Assembly (NCBI RefSeq): GCF_963665355.1
Contig: NZ_OY762229.1
Location: forward strand, 2,480,001 to 2,544,000
Reading direction: 5' to 3'
DNA: 64,000 nucleotides
From: an uncultured Desulfobacter sp.
GTDB taxonomy: Bacteria; Desulfobacterota; Desulfobacteria; Desulfobacterales; Desulfobacteraceae
Shown: in pieces, positions 17,498 through 26,561 of the stretch
Position numbering within the stretch: position 1 is the first letter of the stretch
How the letters are laid out: the number at the start of each line of letters is the position of its first letter
The notes under the pieces: generated by a model
The model's input: the letters and a program-made list of their open reading frames with translations, nothing else
The model's database searches: none
Told to the model about the DNA's origin: nothing
Position numbers and translations under genes: made by a program

Positions 17498-17716
17498 ATG
17501 TCAAAAGAAAACGTTCAGGCCCTTTTAGATAAAGGTGCGGATGACCGCAAATTTCGTGTAAAGTATGATAACTGCTTTTCGGAAGAAAAATTTGCTGCCA
17601 TGGCAAAAGAAGATGGATTTGAGTTTACCGTAGAAGAACTGCTGGAGGTGTTGCGGTTAAACGGGGACACTTTCGATTCATATGGTAACCCGCCGAAAAA
17701 AGGGATCTGGGTTTAA
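17498..17716 (+). CDS. Nif11-domain small protein
   Basis: A 72-residue protein of the Nif11 family, beginning MSKENVQALLDKGADDRKFR and carrying the helical EEKFAAMAKEDGFEFTVEEL motif. Nif11 proteins occur in nif clusters with unknown function, and the same fold serves as leader peptide for some ribosomally made peptides. Here the end (GNPPKKGIWV) has no Gly-Gly cleavage site or cysteine-rich core, so it looks like the stand-alone nif form. TGGAG lies ten bases before the ATG. It has its own sigma-54-like promoter and a strong terminator, so it is monocistronic. Confidence 0.88.
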   Translation: MSKENVQALLDKGADDRKFRVKYDNCFSEEKFAAMAKEDGFEFTVEELLEVLRLNGDTFDSYGNPPKKGIWV

Positions 17717-17720
17717 ATAA

Positions 17721-17757
17721 AAAAACGGTGCTGTCTGGCTGACAGCACCGTTTTTTA
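17721..17757 (+). terminator. Intrinsic terminator after nif11
   Basis: A 15-bp stem (AAAAACGGTGCTGTC paired with GACAGCACCGTTTTT) with loop TGGCT and a following T-run lies just after the nif11 stop. It is symmetrical enough to work in both directions, and it would also stop transcription arriving from the gene on the right. Confidence 0.92.
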
Positions 17758-17861
17758 TTTCCCTGTTTTAAGGCTTCATGGTTATTTCCGGGGATATAAT
17801 CAAATAAGAGAGAGTCTGGTAAAAAACTGTTTTTTTTCCACGGGCTTTTCTGGTTTCATAA

Positions 17862-18788
17862 TCAGGCCCGGCCGGAAACAAGGCGGGCATCTATGGTTAG
17901 GCGGTTTAAGAAGGCCGGACGACGTTCCGTCACACTTGAGTAAAGCTGTTCATATTGTTTTTTGATTGGCGCAGGGGTCGGTGTTGAGAAGTAATTGCTT
18001 CCCGGAAGGATATCGGGCCTGTAAAACAGTCTGCCGGTCCGGGTATTGACTTTGTTTACTCCGTTAACGGACTGGACAAGGCTTGCCAGTTTTTTACCGT
18101 ACCTGGAAAACATCAGCACAGGTTTATGAACCACAAGATCCACCTGGTCATTCCGTGCGGCCACAGAGACGGGGTATCCTTTTTTCGCCATGAGGATTGA
18201 TACTTCAGCGGCCAGGGCAAACTCCTGAGGGGTCATCGCTTCTTTTTTCTTCCGCGCGGCCTTGGAAATCAGTTCAATCAGGTCGGCTTGCCCGGTGGTG
18301 GTGACATTTACAACCCCGTCGCAATCCAGTGGCCTGCGGCTTTCAGCTGAACGCAGGTAAAGGGACCAGCGTAAAAATGCTTCGTCGCTGCGATCCAGAT
18401 CCTTTTTTGTGGCATTGTCTGTGTCACGCTGGATTTTCCGGATTCTGAAATCCTCCGGGGCTGTGACCAGGATGTGCAGCCCGAGTTCCGACGGAATCAA
18501 TTTGCCTAAAAAACCACTGACAATAACAGGTCCCTGTTTGATTTTGTCAGCCAGTACGGATTTTACTGCTGCAATGCATCCGGCTTTTGCCGGGGTGTAC
18601 CGGTCTGCAAAAGGAGGATCTTTAAAGATGCTGTTTTCGATGCTGCTCTTGTTTAGATTGTATTTGCCGGCTGCCGCATCAATGATGTCCTGGTCGTATA
18701 AAACATTATAGCCCAGGGCATCTGCCGCTTTTTGTGCCAGTTGTGCTTTGCCTGTGTATTCTCTTCCAAAAAATGTGATGACACTCAT
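17862..18788 (-). CDS. Cytidylate kinase-like family protein with C-terminal extension
   Basis: A protein of about 308 residues, start set at MSVITFFGREYTGKAQLAQK because GGAGG lies just upstream; a 14-codon longer reading is less likely. The N-terminal 190 residues match the cytidylate kinase-like (Cmk2) family: a degenerate P-loop (FGREYTGKAQLA), LYDQDIIDAAA, and the RIRKIQRDTDNA / RRPLDCDGVVNVT region with the LID arginine. Residues about 195-308 form an extension with a VSVAARNDQVDLVVHKPVLM stretch reminiscent of a BON-type fold; this is uncertain. Such proteins in deltaproteobacteria are uncharacterised. Confidence 0.72.
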   Translation of the reverse strand: MSVITFFGREYTGKAQLAQKAADALGYNVLYDQDIIDAAAGKYNLNKSSIENSIFKDPPFADRYTPAKAGCIAAVKSVLADKIKQGPVIVSGFLGKLIPSELGLHILVTAPEDFRIRKIQRDTDNATKKDLDRSDEAFLRWSLYLRSAESRRPLDCDGVVNVTTTGQADLIELISKAARKKKEAMTPQEFALAAEVSILMAKKGYPVSVAARNDQVDLVVHKPVLMFSRYGKKLASLVQSVNGVNKVNTRTGRLFYRPDILPGSNYFSTPTPAPIKKQYEQLYSSVTERRPAFLNRLTIDARLVSGRA

Positions 18789-18830
18789 ACCTTCCTCCTT
18801 TGTCAACGGCTCATTTTTATTAACTTCCAT

Positions 18831-19222
18831 TGCTTTTATATAAAGTCTATGGCAACTATTGTGCCGGAGGTGTAAAAAAATATAACATCTTTAATATATT
18901 AAGTTTTATTGCAATTCAGCTCTTCTGGGGATGTGTTGAAAAAAAGTTGCATTGTGTAACGATACGGGTGATTTAATCATATTTATCTTTAAATTCAGGT
19001 AGATTGCTTCGTGTTTCATATTTGAATGCCGGATTGAATTTTGCAACGTTTTCGAGTGGCCGGGTGAACGGTCAAACCTCTTTTGTTTTAAGGCATTTGT
19101 CTTTTGTAAGAAACATGTTAATATCCCACCCATACTTGGGTTCAGGTACCGGGAATCAGAACCGTAAACCTCCACTGCGTCGGCTGCCCGGCAACATAAA
19201 AAGTCAAATTCAGGAAAACCAG
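18831..19222. other. Intergenic stretch and leader upstream of the immunophilin gene
   Basis: About 390 bases lie without a convincing gene. Segment 19125-19200 can form several short hairpins (CCCATACTTGGG; GGTTC...GAACC at 19139-19163), suggesting a structured 5' leader, but no known riboswitch core was recognised. An in-frame reading back to 19004 lacks coding character. Confidence 0.4.
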
Positions 19223-20326
19223 ATGAAATATGATAATGAAACAGCACGTCCAAGGCATGGCTCTTTTTTTTGTTTTTGCAATCACATCTGCTTTAAAATA
19301 CTAAAATCCGTTCTGGTCTGGGGCATTCTTTTCTCTTTGACCATCATTCCTTCCGGTGCCATGGCCCAAAACGAAGCAGATCTTGCACACGGTCTGTATG
19401 CCAGGATGGATACCGATAAAGGGATCATTCTTCTTAAGCTGTTTTATAAGCAAACCCCGTTGACTGTTACCAATTTTGCCGGGCTTGCCCTGGGCAAAAT
19501 GAATACCGATGTGAAAAAAGGTGAAAAGTTTTACGATGGACTGACATTCCACCGTGTGATTCCTGATTTCATGATCCAGGGCGGAGATCCCCAGGGTACG
19601 GGGCGGGGTGGTCCTGGATACCGGTTTGCCGACGAATTTCGCCCTGAATTAAAACATGACGGCCCCGGAATTTTGTCCATGGCCAATGCCGGCCCCGGTA
19701 CCAATGGCAGTCAGTTTTTCATCACCCACAAAGCCACGCCCTGGCTGGATGGCAAACACACCGTGTTCGGCAAGGTGGTCAAGGGTATGGCAGTGGTCAA
19801 TGCCATTGAGCAAGGAGATAAAATTAAAACCGTTGAGATCCTGGCAATCGGGGATGAGGCAAAGGCTTTCAGAACGGATCAGGCCGGATTTGACGCCATT
19901 GTTGCAGACAGGAGCGTCCAAGTTAAACAGGAAAGAGTAAAAGAGATGGAAGCGTTTAAAAAACAGATGCATGAAAAATATCCCGATGCCGTGGAAACCC
20001 AATCCGGCCTGATGTATGTGCCTGTACAACAAGGGTCTGGTCCGGCTGTTACCGCCGGTGCTACGGTACACGTGCATTATACAGGGCTGTTCACCAGCGG
20101 CAAAAAATTTGATTCCTCCAGGGATCGGGGAAAACCCATTGAATTTGTCCTTGGCAAAGGGCAGGTGATCAAAGGCTGGGATATCGGCATTGAAGGCATG
20201 AAAAAAGGCGAAGCCCGGCAGTTGCTGATTCCTTATCCCCTGGCATATGGGGAACGGGGGTATCCCGGTGTGATCCCGCCCAAGTCTACCCTTATATTTG
20301 ATGTGGAGTTGGTTGATTTCAATTAA
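19223..20326 (+). CDS. Dual-domain peptidyl-prolyl isomerase: cyclophilin fused to FKBP
   Basis: A protein of about 367 residues beginning [16 protein letters not shown], with a hydrophobic signal or anchor segment (about 27-45, ending SGAMAQ) directing it to the periplasm. Residues about 55-205 form a cyclophilin domain ([41 protein letters not shown]). A lysine-rich linker follows. Residues about 265-367 form an FKBP domain ([53 protein letters not shown]). Both domains assist proline isomerisation during folding. The order matches the bacterial cyclophilin-FKBP dual-family type. Its 3' end overlaps mtgA by eight bases, tail to tail. Confidence 0.9.
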   Translation: MKYDNETARPRHGSFFCFCNHICFKILKSVLVWGILFSLTIIPSGAMAQNEADLAHGLYARMDTDKGIILLKLFYKQTPLTVTNFAGLALGKMNTDVKKGEKFYDGLTFHRVIPDFMIQGGDPQGTGRGGPGYRFADEFRPELKHDGPGILSMANAGPGTNGSQFFITHKATPWLDGKHTVFGKVVKGMAVVNAIEQGDKIKTVEILAIGDEAKAFRTDQAGFDAIVADRSVQVKQERVKEMEAFKKQMHEKYPDAVETQSGLMYVPVQQGSGPAVTAGATVHVHYTGLFTSGKKFDSSRDRGKPIEFVLGKGQVIKGWDIGIEGMKKGEARQLLIPYPLAYGERGYPGVIPPKSTLIFDVELVDFN

Positions 20327-21026
20327 GAACCGGCATGTTTTGCATCTGTTTTAAGATGCGGGCTTGACGCCACAGAACATGGGGGCTGGGGGTGACGGCA
20401 GACCATCTGTGGGGACTTGGCAGAATGGCAGCCAGAAGCGCTGCCTGTTCAGCCGTTAACGTTTTGGCATCGCATGAGAAATAGGCCCGGGCCGCTGCCT
20501 GGGCACCCACATTGGCCCGTCCCCAGTCCACGGTATTCAGATACACCTCCAGAATCCTTTTTTTATCCCACACCAGTTCAATTAGAATCGTGTACCAGGC
20601 TTCGGCCAGTTTTCTTGTCCATGTGCGGCTTGAGGGAAGAAAAAGGGAACGCGCCGCCTGCATGCTGATGGTGGACGCTCCCCGAAAGCCTTTACGGGTG
20701 ATGATATCCCAAACAGCCCTTTTTATCTCCCATAAATCAAATCCATGGTGTTGCATGAAGCGCTGGTCTTCGGAAGCCAGTACGGCCTGCTGCAGATGTA
20801 TGGAGATCTGCCCCAGTTCCTTCCATTCGTAAGATCTGGGTTTGAACCGCATCTTTTTGTGGGCTGCGATGGCCTGTTCATAGATCATGTTGACCGTGAA
20901 AGGCGGATTGAAAAATCTGAAAGCAATGACCAGAAGAACAGTGGCCATCATTACGGAAACAGCTAATCCGGCAACAATTTTTGTCAGACAGACCATTAAT
21001 TTTTTCTTCAGATTTTTTTTCATCAA
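20319..21026 (-). CDS. mtgA: Monofunctional biosynthetic peptidoglycan transglycosylase MtgA
   Basis: A 235-residue GT51-family enzyme that polymerises lipid II glycan chains at the inner membrane. A single N-terminal membrane anchor (about 13-37) is followed by the catalytic [16 protein letters not shown] motif with the essential Glu (about 85), then [17 protein letters not shown] and [13 protein letters not shown] and [12 protein letters not shown]. There is no transpeptidase domain. Length is normal for the family. It is convergent with the immunophilin gene. Confidence 0.93.
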   Translation of the reverse strand: MMKKNLKKKLMVCLTKIVAGLAVSVMMATVLLVIAFRFFNPPFTVNMIYEQAIAAHKKMRFKPRSYEWKELGQISIHLQQAVLASEDQRFMQHHGFDLWEIKRAVWDIITRKGFRGASTISMQAARSLFLPSSRTWTRKLAEAWYTILIELVWDKKRILEVYLNTVDWGRANVGAQAAARAYFSCDAKTLTAEQAALLAAILPSPHRWSAVTPSPHVLWRQARILKQMQNMPVLN

Positions 21027-21155
21027 TTTGAATTAAAATTACAACATGTTGTTAAATTGCTGTCAAAACAAGTATGAAAAATATAACAAGATGAATAATA
21101 ATTTGCCAGAGCTGGTTTTACCCCAACCAAACAGTGCCTATATAATAAGGATGCA

Positions 21156-22007
21156 ATGATGGATCTAACCCTGCTGGTGGACAATAATACATTCATAGAC
21201 CGGTATCTGACAGCCGAGCCGGGCCTGTCAATTTTGATTGAAGATGAAGATGTAACAGTTCTGTTTGATCTGGGCTATTCAGACCTGTTTTTAAAAAATG
21301 CCGAGAAACTGGGAAAGGATCTCTCCTGTGTGGATTTTCTGGTTCTGTCCCACAGCCACATGGATCACACATGGGGACTGGATCCTTTTATCCGTTATCT
21401 CACCGAGCGGATCATTGAAGGGTTGGCCGTAAAACATCCCAGACTTGTGGCACATCCGGAAGTTTTTTCTTCGGTGCGTATTGGTGGACTGGCACAGATC
21501 GGGTGTCTGGTTTCAAGGGAAAAAGCGGCCCGGCATATGGAACAGGAGTTATCCACAACCTCTGTGAACTTAAGCCGGAACCTTATTTTTTTAGGTGAGA
21601 TTCCAAGAGAAAATACCTTTGAAGGCCAGACGCCAATCGGGATGAAGCAGACACCAGACGGACTTGTTCCGGACCTGGTTTCTGACGATTCCGCCCTGGC
21701 CTATAAGTCGGACCAGGGCCTTGTCATTATTACGGGGTGTTCCCACGCGGGCATATGCAACATCGTTTCCCATGCCCGAAAGGTGTGTGGCGAAGACCGG
21801 ATTGCGGATATTATCGGCGGCTTCCACCTGCTTAATCCGTCTGTTTCCCAGATGGCCGGCACCCTGGAGTATTTCAGGCAGATCCGGCCTGATGCCCTGC
21901 ATGCCTGCCACTGTACGGATCTTAATTCAAAGATTGCCCTGGCTGGTGTGGCGACCCTGAAAGAGGTCGGTGTCGGGTTGAGCCTCCATTTCGATCCCAT
22001 GTCCTGA
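21156..22007 (+). CDS. Metallo-beta-lactamase-fold hydrolase
   Basis: A 283-residue protein, beginning MMDLTLLVDNNTFIDRYLTA, of the COG1237-like branch of the metallo-beta-lactamase superfamily. Metal ligands are in LSHSHMDHTWGL (about 66-77), GCSHAGICNI (about 195) and the terminal CHCTDLN. Members of this branch in anaerobes and archaea are linked to pterin or uncharacterised hydrolysis; no substrate can be assigned. It is a single gene between divergent and downstream neighbours. Confidence 0.82.
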   Translation: MMDLTLLVDNNTFIDRYLTAEPGLSILIEDEDVTVLFDLGYSDLFLKNAEKLGKDLSCVDFLVLSHSHMDHTWGLDPFIRYLTERIIEGLAVKHPRLVAHPEVFSSVRIGGLAQIGCLVSREKAARHMEQELSTTSVNLSRNLIFLGEIPRENTFEGQTPIGMKQTPDGLVPDLVSDDSALAYKSDQGLVIITGCSHAGICNIVSHARKVCGEDRIADIIGGFHLLNPSVSQMAGTLEYFRQIRPDALHACHCTDLNSKIALAGVATLKEVGVGLSLHFDPMS

Positions 22008-22170
22008 TTAATCTTCTGATAAGCAGAAAAAGTGCGAATTATTTTTGGGGGACATGAAATTCATTTTAGTTGATAAAGAGCAAGTCCCTGTCTTAATTTA
22101 TTTTGGCAAAATATTTTTTTGTTCTGTATAATACCTCTTCATTAACTTTAATTATTTTCAGGATAAAAAC

Positions 22171-22971
22171 ATGAATATCAACTCTCATCTCCTCGGAGAT
22201 CATTTAAGGGAATTAGGCGTTATCACCCAGGAGCAACTTGAAGAGGTCCTGGCAATACAAGAGGGGCTTTTAACAAGATCTGTTTTTGAACCCGGGGTAA
22301 GTTCCATTCAGCTGGTGACCCAGACCAGGGAGCAGGAAAGGGACGTTCCTTTGCTCGGCCAGATATTGTTGGAGAAAAAGTACATCTCCAAGGATATCCT
22401 GGATCCGGTTCTTGCCATGCAGAATCGGCAAATCAGAGAACTCAGGATGCTGAGCAGCGAAAAACTGGCCATGGTCATTCAGATTGGCTTTCTTATAAAC
22501 TCAACCCACGGCCTGGGGGAAGTTTTGTCTTTGATCATGAAATATGCCAATATCCTTACCTGTGCCACAGCCAGCACCCTGATGCTTTTAGATGAACGAA
22601 CAGGGGAACTGGTGTTCAGTATTCCCACAGGGCCCAATGCCGATGAGCTCAAAGATATAAGAATTGCCAAAGGGGTCGGTGTGGCGGGCTGGGTGGCGGA
22701 AAATCAGCAGCATGTAATTATAGAAAATGCTGAAAACGATCCCCGGTTTTATTCCGGTGTGGATGATATGACCGGTACCCGGACCCAATCAATTCTGTGT
22801 GTTCCCTTACGTTCCAAACGCAAGACCATCGGTGTTCTTGAAGTCATGAACAAAGAAGACAACACATTTTTTACGGAAGACGACGCGTTATTGCTGAATC
22901 TGCTTTCCCATCAGGCGGCCATTGCCATTGAAAATGCAATTCTGATCAGCTCAAAAGGAGTCCTCCATTAA
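22171..22971 (+). CDS. GAF-domain protein with a PilB/GspE-type N-terminal domain
   Basis: A 266-residue cytosolic protein. The N-terminal 95 residues contain two copies of the helical pattern LGDHLRELGVITQEQLEEVL and LGQILLEKKYISKDILDPVL, as in the N-domains of type II secretion and pilus ATPases (MshEN-like, sometimes nucleotide-binding). Residues about 110-260 form a GAF domain (TASTLMLLDERTGELVF, GVAGWVAENQQHVII, LCVPLRSKRKTIGVLEVMNK). There is no output domain. The likely role is small-molecule sensing in signalling; target unknown. Confidence 0.8.
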   Translation: MNINSHLLGDHLRELGVITQEQLEEVLAIQEGLLTRSVFEPGVSSIQLVTQTREQERDVPLLGQILLEKKYISKDILDPVLAMQNRQIRELRMLSSEKLAMVIQIGFLINSTHGLGEVLSLIMKYANILTCATASTLMLLDERTGELVFSIPTGPNADELKDIRIAKGVGVAGWVAENQQHVIIENAENDPRFYSGVDDMTGTRTQSILCVPLRSKRKTIGVLEVMNKEDNTFFTEDDALLLNLLSHQAAIAIENAILISSKGVLH

Positions 22972-23074
22972 AGGCGGGGGAAAGAAAAAGAAAACCACAT
23001 GATCAGCCTGTCAAATGCCTTACTCCGGCAGGGTGCAATTGCCCAATGGGCAATTGATAGTACAAACAGTCTGA

Positions 23075-24670
23075 TCATGGCTCTGCTTCATCGCTGCTTT
23101 TCAAAAACACCATGGACAGTAAAGACCGGGGACGGCTCATGGCAATGTAGTGCAGGGGGTGTTTCAGGGTTCTATCCTTGGGAAAGACAAGGTCCACCAT
23201 GATGACAATGTCATTTTCAAGCCCTTTGAAGTGTGTGATTTGTGAAAAACTGATTTGTCCCGGCGGGAAATTGCGAACAGAAAAATCGTCCAGAATAGAT
23301 ATTTGATCACGCCATTCCTGTTCAAGAAGGCTGACGCAGGATCTGTCAAAATGGTGGGGCGATAAAATGGTAATGCTGCTGCCGGATACCTGGCCAAAAT
23401 CCATGATATGGGTGAGTTCCCGGGTCACAATGACCGCTGCTTCACAGGCGTTGGCTGCTGTGGCCTGCCTTACAGAGGGGCCGTGTCCCAGGCCTTGAAC
23501 GCCCATGTCCGCGCCAAGGCAGGTTTTGACCTGGTCAATGATGTTCAGCGTGTTTCTGCAATTTGTCATAAGGGGCACCCGTGCCGGATTAAGGCTTTCG
23601 AGAAACGGCAGAATTTCCGGCTGTGGACTGTGGAATGGATCTGTCTGGTTGTTGATATCATGGAAAATCGCCCACCGGCCTTTTTCAAGCCCGTCCGTAA
23701 GTATCCGGTCAAGTTTTATCATATCTTTTCGGGAAAAAAGATCCTGGCCTTCGTCCACAATCAGAGCGTCAAATTGACAGATGCCGGCTCTTTGGGTGTC
23801 GGCTTCAAGGGCTTTCATCGTGGTCAGTGTCAGGCCGGGCATCGGAAAACGGGTTTCAAGGTAGCGTTTCAGCCATTTGGATGCACAGGGCATGACAACT
23901 TTTTTACCCTCATGGGTCCATCGTCTGGCAAGTTCCATGGCCATAAAGGTTTTGCCGGTCCCGGCGCCGCCAAAGCACAGTATCCGTTTATTGGCGTCAA
24001 TCACATCCACAAATTTCATTTGGTCCCGGGTGAGTATTGCCGTTTGTTCCCGGGTTCTGGAAATTTGGCTGAAAAGGATGTCTACTGTCTCAAACGACGG
24101 TCTTAAATAGAATGAAAGTCTCTCCACAAGATTAAAATCTGGTTTCCGGCAGTTGGGGGATCGGCTCTGCCAATAGGCAAACAGGTTGCACAGCCACTGT
24201 TTGATGCCGTTGATGCCCCGGGCATCCAGCCAGGTGGCATTGTCCCATTCCGCACTCTGCGGCTGCCAGTGGCAATCCGGAAAAATCACCCCGTATCCAA
24301 TGGGAAGAGACGCTATCGTTTTTAACCCAAATTCATTTCTCAGTTTCGTAACAATGCCCTGCAGGGCGCCCTGGGCCTGTTTAAACGGCCCATGGCTGGA
24401 GGATGTCTTTACTTTGTACCGGTTTTCAAAGGTCCATATGCCTTGCCGGCATTTTACATTGCCCCCTTTGACTTCAAGGACAAACAGACCCGGAGAGCCC
24501 AGGAGCAGAAAATCAATCTCTGCAAACCGTTTTCTTTGATGGTCTGTTACATTCAGGGAATGAAAGGCGTTTATTGGCGGATCATCGGGGCCGTTGAAAA
24601 TATTTCTCAGCCGGTCAAAAACATTTTTTTCCGCCATGCTGCCGGTTTCATGGGGATATGGAGGGATCAT
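23075..24670 (-). CDS. NERD nuclease-domain protein fused to a UvrD-like SF1 helicase
   Basis: A protein of about 530 residues, start taken at MIPPYPHETGSMAEKNVF; a TTG reading to 24730 adds 20 residues. The NERD domain (about 10-120) shows E-I-D-F-L-L-L and LFVLEVKGG, the acidic and E-x-K positions of restriction-nuclease folds. An SF1 helicase follows: Walker A GGAGTGKT (about 235), DEGQDL at motif II, NCRNT, and HYIAMSRPRSLL at motif VI. NERD-helicases are thought to process DNA and some occur in defence loci. It lies 7 kb from the DISARM-like operon and is not co-transcribed with it. Confidence 0.85.
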   Translation of the reverse strand: MIPPYPHETGSMAEKNVFDRLRNIFNGPDDPPINAFHSLNVTDHQRKRFAEIDFLLLGSPGLFVLEVKGGNVKCRQGIWTFENRYKVKTSSSHGPFKQAQGALQGIVTKLRNEFGLKTIASLPIGYGVIFPDCHWQPQSAEWDNATWLDARGINGIKQWLCNLFAYWQSRSPNCRKPDFNLVERLSFYLRPSFETVDILFSQISRTREQTAILTRDQMKFVDVIDANKRILCFGGAGTGKTFMAMELARRWTHEGKKVVMPCASKWLKRYLETRFPMPGLTLTTMKALEADTQRAGICQFDALIVDEGQDLFSRKDMIKLDRILTDGLEKGRWAIFHDINNQTDPFHSPQPEILPFLESLNPARVPLMTNCRNTLNIIDQVKTCLGADMGVQGLGHGPSVRQATAANACEAAVIVTRELTHIMDFGQVSGSSITILSPHHFDRSCVSLLEQEWRDQISILDDFSVRNFPPGQISFSQITHFKGLENDIVIMVDLVFPKDRTLKHPLHYIAMSRPRSLLSMVFLKSSDEAEP

Positions 24671-24927
24671 TTTCACGGATTTAGGCCAGTATGCTCTCTT
24701 TTTTTTGTATTCAACAATATATCCTGCCAATCCATTTTATCAAACAAAAATTTTATCGGCGCTCTGTCTGGGCAAACACTGACTATTTGTGTTAATCTTT
24801 TATGCTGCCTTTTTAAAGATAGAATGATTATTTCAGATTGTTAAGAATAGGGTAGGCCTGAAGGGACCACTACCGCATAGGCAGGCAGTTTTTGTTCAAT
24901 CCCCACTAAAAAATAGGAGTAGCTTAT

Positions 24928-25287
24928 ATGCATGGTAAAAAAGAGAACCTTGTTCAAAAAGTGTTGAAAGAGCAACAGTCCCGCCAGGCTGGATACCGGG
25001 AGCGCGCCCTTAAGATGTTTCCCTGGATCTGTGCCCATTGTGGCCGTGAGTTTGAAGGCAAACGCGTCAAGGAACTTACTGTTCATCATAAAGATCATAA
25101 CCACGACAATAACCCGCCTGACGGGAGCAACTGGGAATTACTGTGTATCTATTGCCACGACAACGAACATTCCCGGGACCAGGTCGCTGATGCCTATTCG
25201 GATGAAGTGGCCGGGAGCACCGCAGACTCCGGTGGCACCACCAATCCCTTTGCCGGGCTTGCAGATCTGTTAAAAGGTAAGCTGTAA
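24928..25287 (+). CDS. yajD: YajD-like HNH nuclease family protein
   Basis: A 119-residue protein close in sequence to E. coli YajD. The HNH site is visible: ICAHCGREFEGKRVKELTVH, HKDHNHDNNPPDGSNWELLC, IYCHDNEHS; two CxxC pairs bind zinc and the HH/N/H residues form the beta-beta-alpha metal site. The closing NPFAGLADLL motif is also shared with YajD. The biological role is unknown. AGGAG precedes the start. Confidence 0.9.
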   Translation: MHGKKENLVQKVLKEQQSRQAGYRERALKMFPWICAHCGREFEGKRVKELTVHHKDHNHDNNPPDGSNWELLCIYCHDNEHSRDQVADAYSDEVAGSTADSGGTTNPFAGLADLLKGKL

Positions 25288-25358
25288 CCTTGCTGTCGGC
25301 TTGAAGCGTGGGATGGCTGTACACATTATCACACAGTGTTCATTGAAAAGAACCCTCT

Positions 25359-26015
25359 ATGAAATCAAAAATTAACCAAATTTTTAAAACAGCCTGTTTA
25401 CAAAAAAGATGCAGACAAATCCTGCGGGTACCTGAACAGTTTCAAATAATTGTCCGGCCACTCATTGATTACAGCATTACGGTGAAAGATGTCGCTCTGG
25501 ATTTATTTTTACATTTGTTCTTTTTCTTTATTGGGTTGCTCGGGGTTTTGTATTCGGTAAAAGTTTTATGGCTTGCCTATCAATCAAGTCCGGTGGGGCA
25601 AAAATATACTCAACTTTTCATCGAACGTTCATATTTAATATCAGAATTTCTGTCGCAAAATTTGCTGGATGTATCGATTCAAATAACCTGGAGCTCATTC
25701 AGTACTTGCTTTTTAATTGGCTGCTTATTGCGTTTTTTCCACGTTACGACTGTGTTGTATAATTCTCGAAGCCGAACCATAAAAGTGTTACTGTTTGGCC
25801 TTCCTCTTTCACTTCTCTCGGGATGGAATCTGTATCAGGAATCCATAGTTACAGCGTTAAACCAAGGCGTTATTTTAGCATTATTCCCAACCCTGTATTT
25901 GTTTCAAAAATGTTTTTGGGCTGCAACTGAATTAATACCAGAATGCAGCGAATTTTTTGGGGACTTGAAAAAAATCATTCTCATTGTAAAAACCAAATTA
26001 AATCAAAACAGATAG
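25359..26015 (+). CDS. Hypothetical membrane protein
   Basis: A 218-residue protein of unrecognised family. About four membrane segments are seen (about 48-74, 107-127, 145-162, 170-195), flanked by basic ends. The starting MKSKINQIFKTACLQKRCRQ is strongly positive. The base composition is richer in AT and codon use less typical than in neighbours, which may indicate a transferred gene. A weak ribosome binding site precedes the ATG. No function is proposed. Confidence 0.55.
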   Translation: MKSKINQIFKTACLQKRCRQILRVPEQFQIIVRPLIDYSITVKDVALDLFLHLFFFFIGLLGVLYSVKVLWLAYQSSPVGQKYTQLFIERSYLISEFLSQNLLDVSIQITWSSFSTCFLIGCLLRFFHVTTVLYNSRSRTIKVLLFGLPLSLLSGWNLYQESIVTALNQGVILALFPTLYLFQKCFWAATELIPECSEFFGDLKKIILIVKTKLNQNR

Positions 26016-26107
26016 TGCCCACACGGAAACCTGTGTTTGGACGGTGCTGGACGATGATTTCTGAGAAATTTTTACCCAGGGCCGCACTTCCCCGGTTAGG
26101 AAGTTCG

Positions 26108-26320
26108 TCAACGGTCTTTGATGAACTTCAGGATCAGAAGAATCAGCGGGAATAGGTGAAAGCATAAATCGAAAATATCAAGGGGTCTGGTGAGTGTGCC
26201 ATTGATCAGCATGAGAGTCTTTTCAATCACATGGGGTATTGGCGTCATGGGCGCCGCCAGCATCATTATGGCAAAGACAATAAGCGCCGAGTATGGAATT
26301 TTATCCAGGAATTTTAACAT
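26108..26320 (-). CDS. Small hydrophobic membrane protein of the RND-transporter-annotated family
   Basis: A protein of about 70 residues beginning MLKFLDKIPYSALIVFAIMM, with two membrane segments and the internal MLINGTLTRPLDIFDLCFHL motif. The same layout occurs in a widespread family of small proteins often labelled RND transporter without evidence. The 121-codon reading to 26473 adds residues unlike the family, so the inner ATG is chosen although its ribosome binding site is poor. Function unknown. Confidence 0.6.
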   Translation of the reverse strand: MLKFLDKIPYSALIVFAIMMLAAPMTPIPHVIEKTLMLINGTLTRPLDIFDLCFHLFPLILLILKFIKDR

Positions 26321-26561
26321 GATGTGATGATAGCATGTCCAGGGGCAATTTGAAATAGGGATGTACCTGGATAGTCCATACGATAAAAGTAGCCATCTCT
26401 CTTTCAGTCCAGTCTCTTGGCAAAAATAATAACCAGTATTTCCCCTCCTTGTATTAAAACCGACGCCATCCATTTTCTCTTCACAATTTCTTCATAGTAA
26501 CGGTGCTATCGTACCGGTCAGAACGATTCATTCATATTTCAATCAAAGGAGCATAAATACC

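Noticed and set aside
17498..17716. nif11 as a ribosomally made peptide precursor
   Set aside because: No Gly-Gly cleavage site, no cysteine- or serine-rich core, and no lanthionine or radical SAM maturase next to it.
19125..19200. Possible riboswitch upstream of the immunophilin gene
   Set aside because: Several hairpins can be drawn, but none of the conserved cores of cobalamin, c-di-GMP, SAM or molybdenum-cofactor riboswitches could be matched.
18906..19253. Minus-strand ORF of 115 codons before the immunophilin gene
   Set aside because: No family resemblance and no ribosome binding site; it overlaps the immunophilin gene start.
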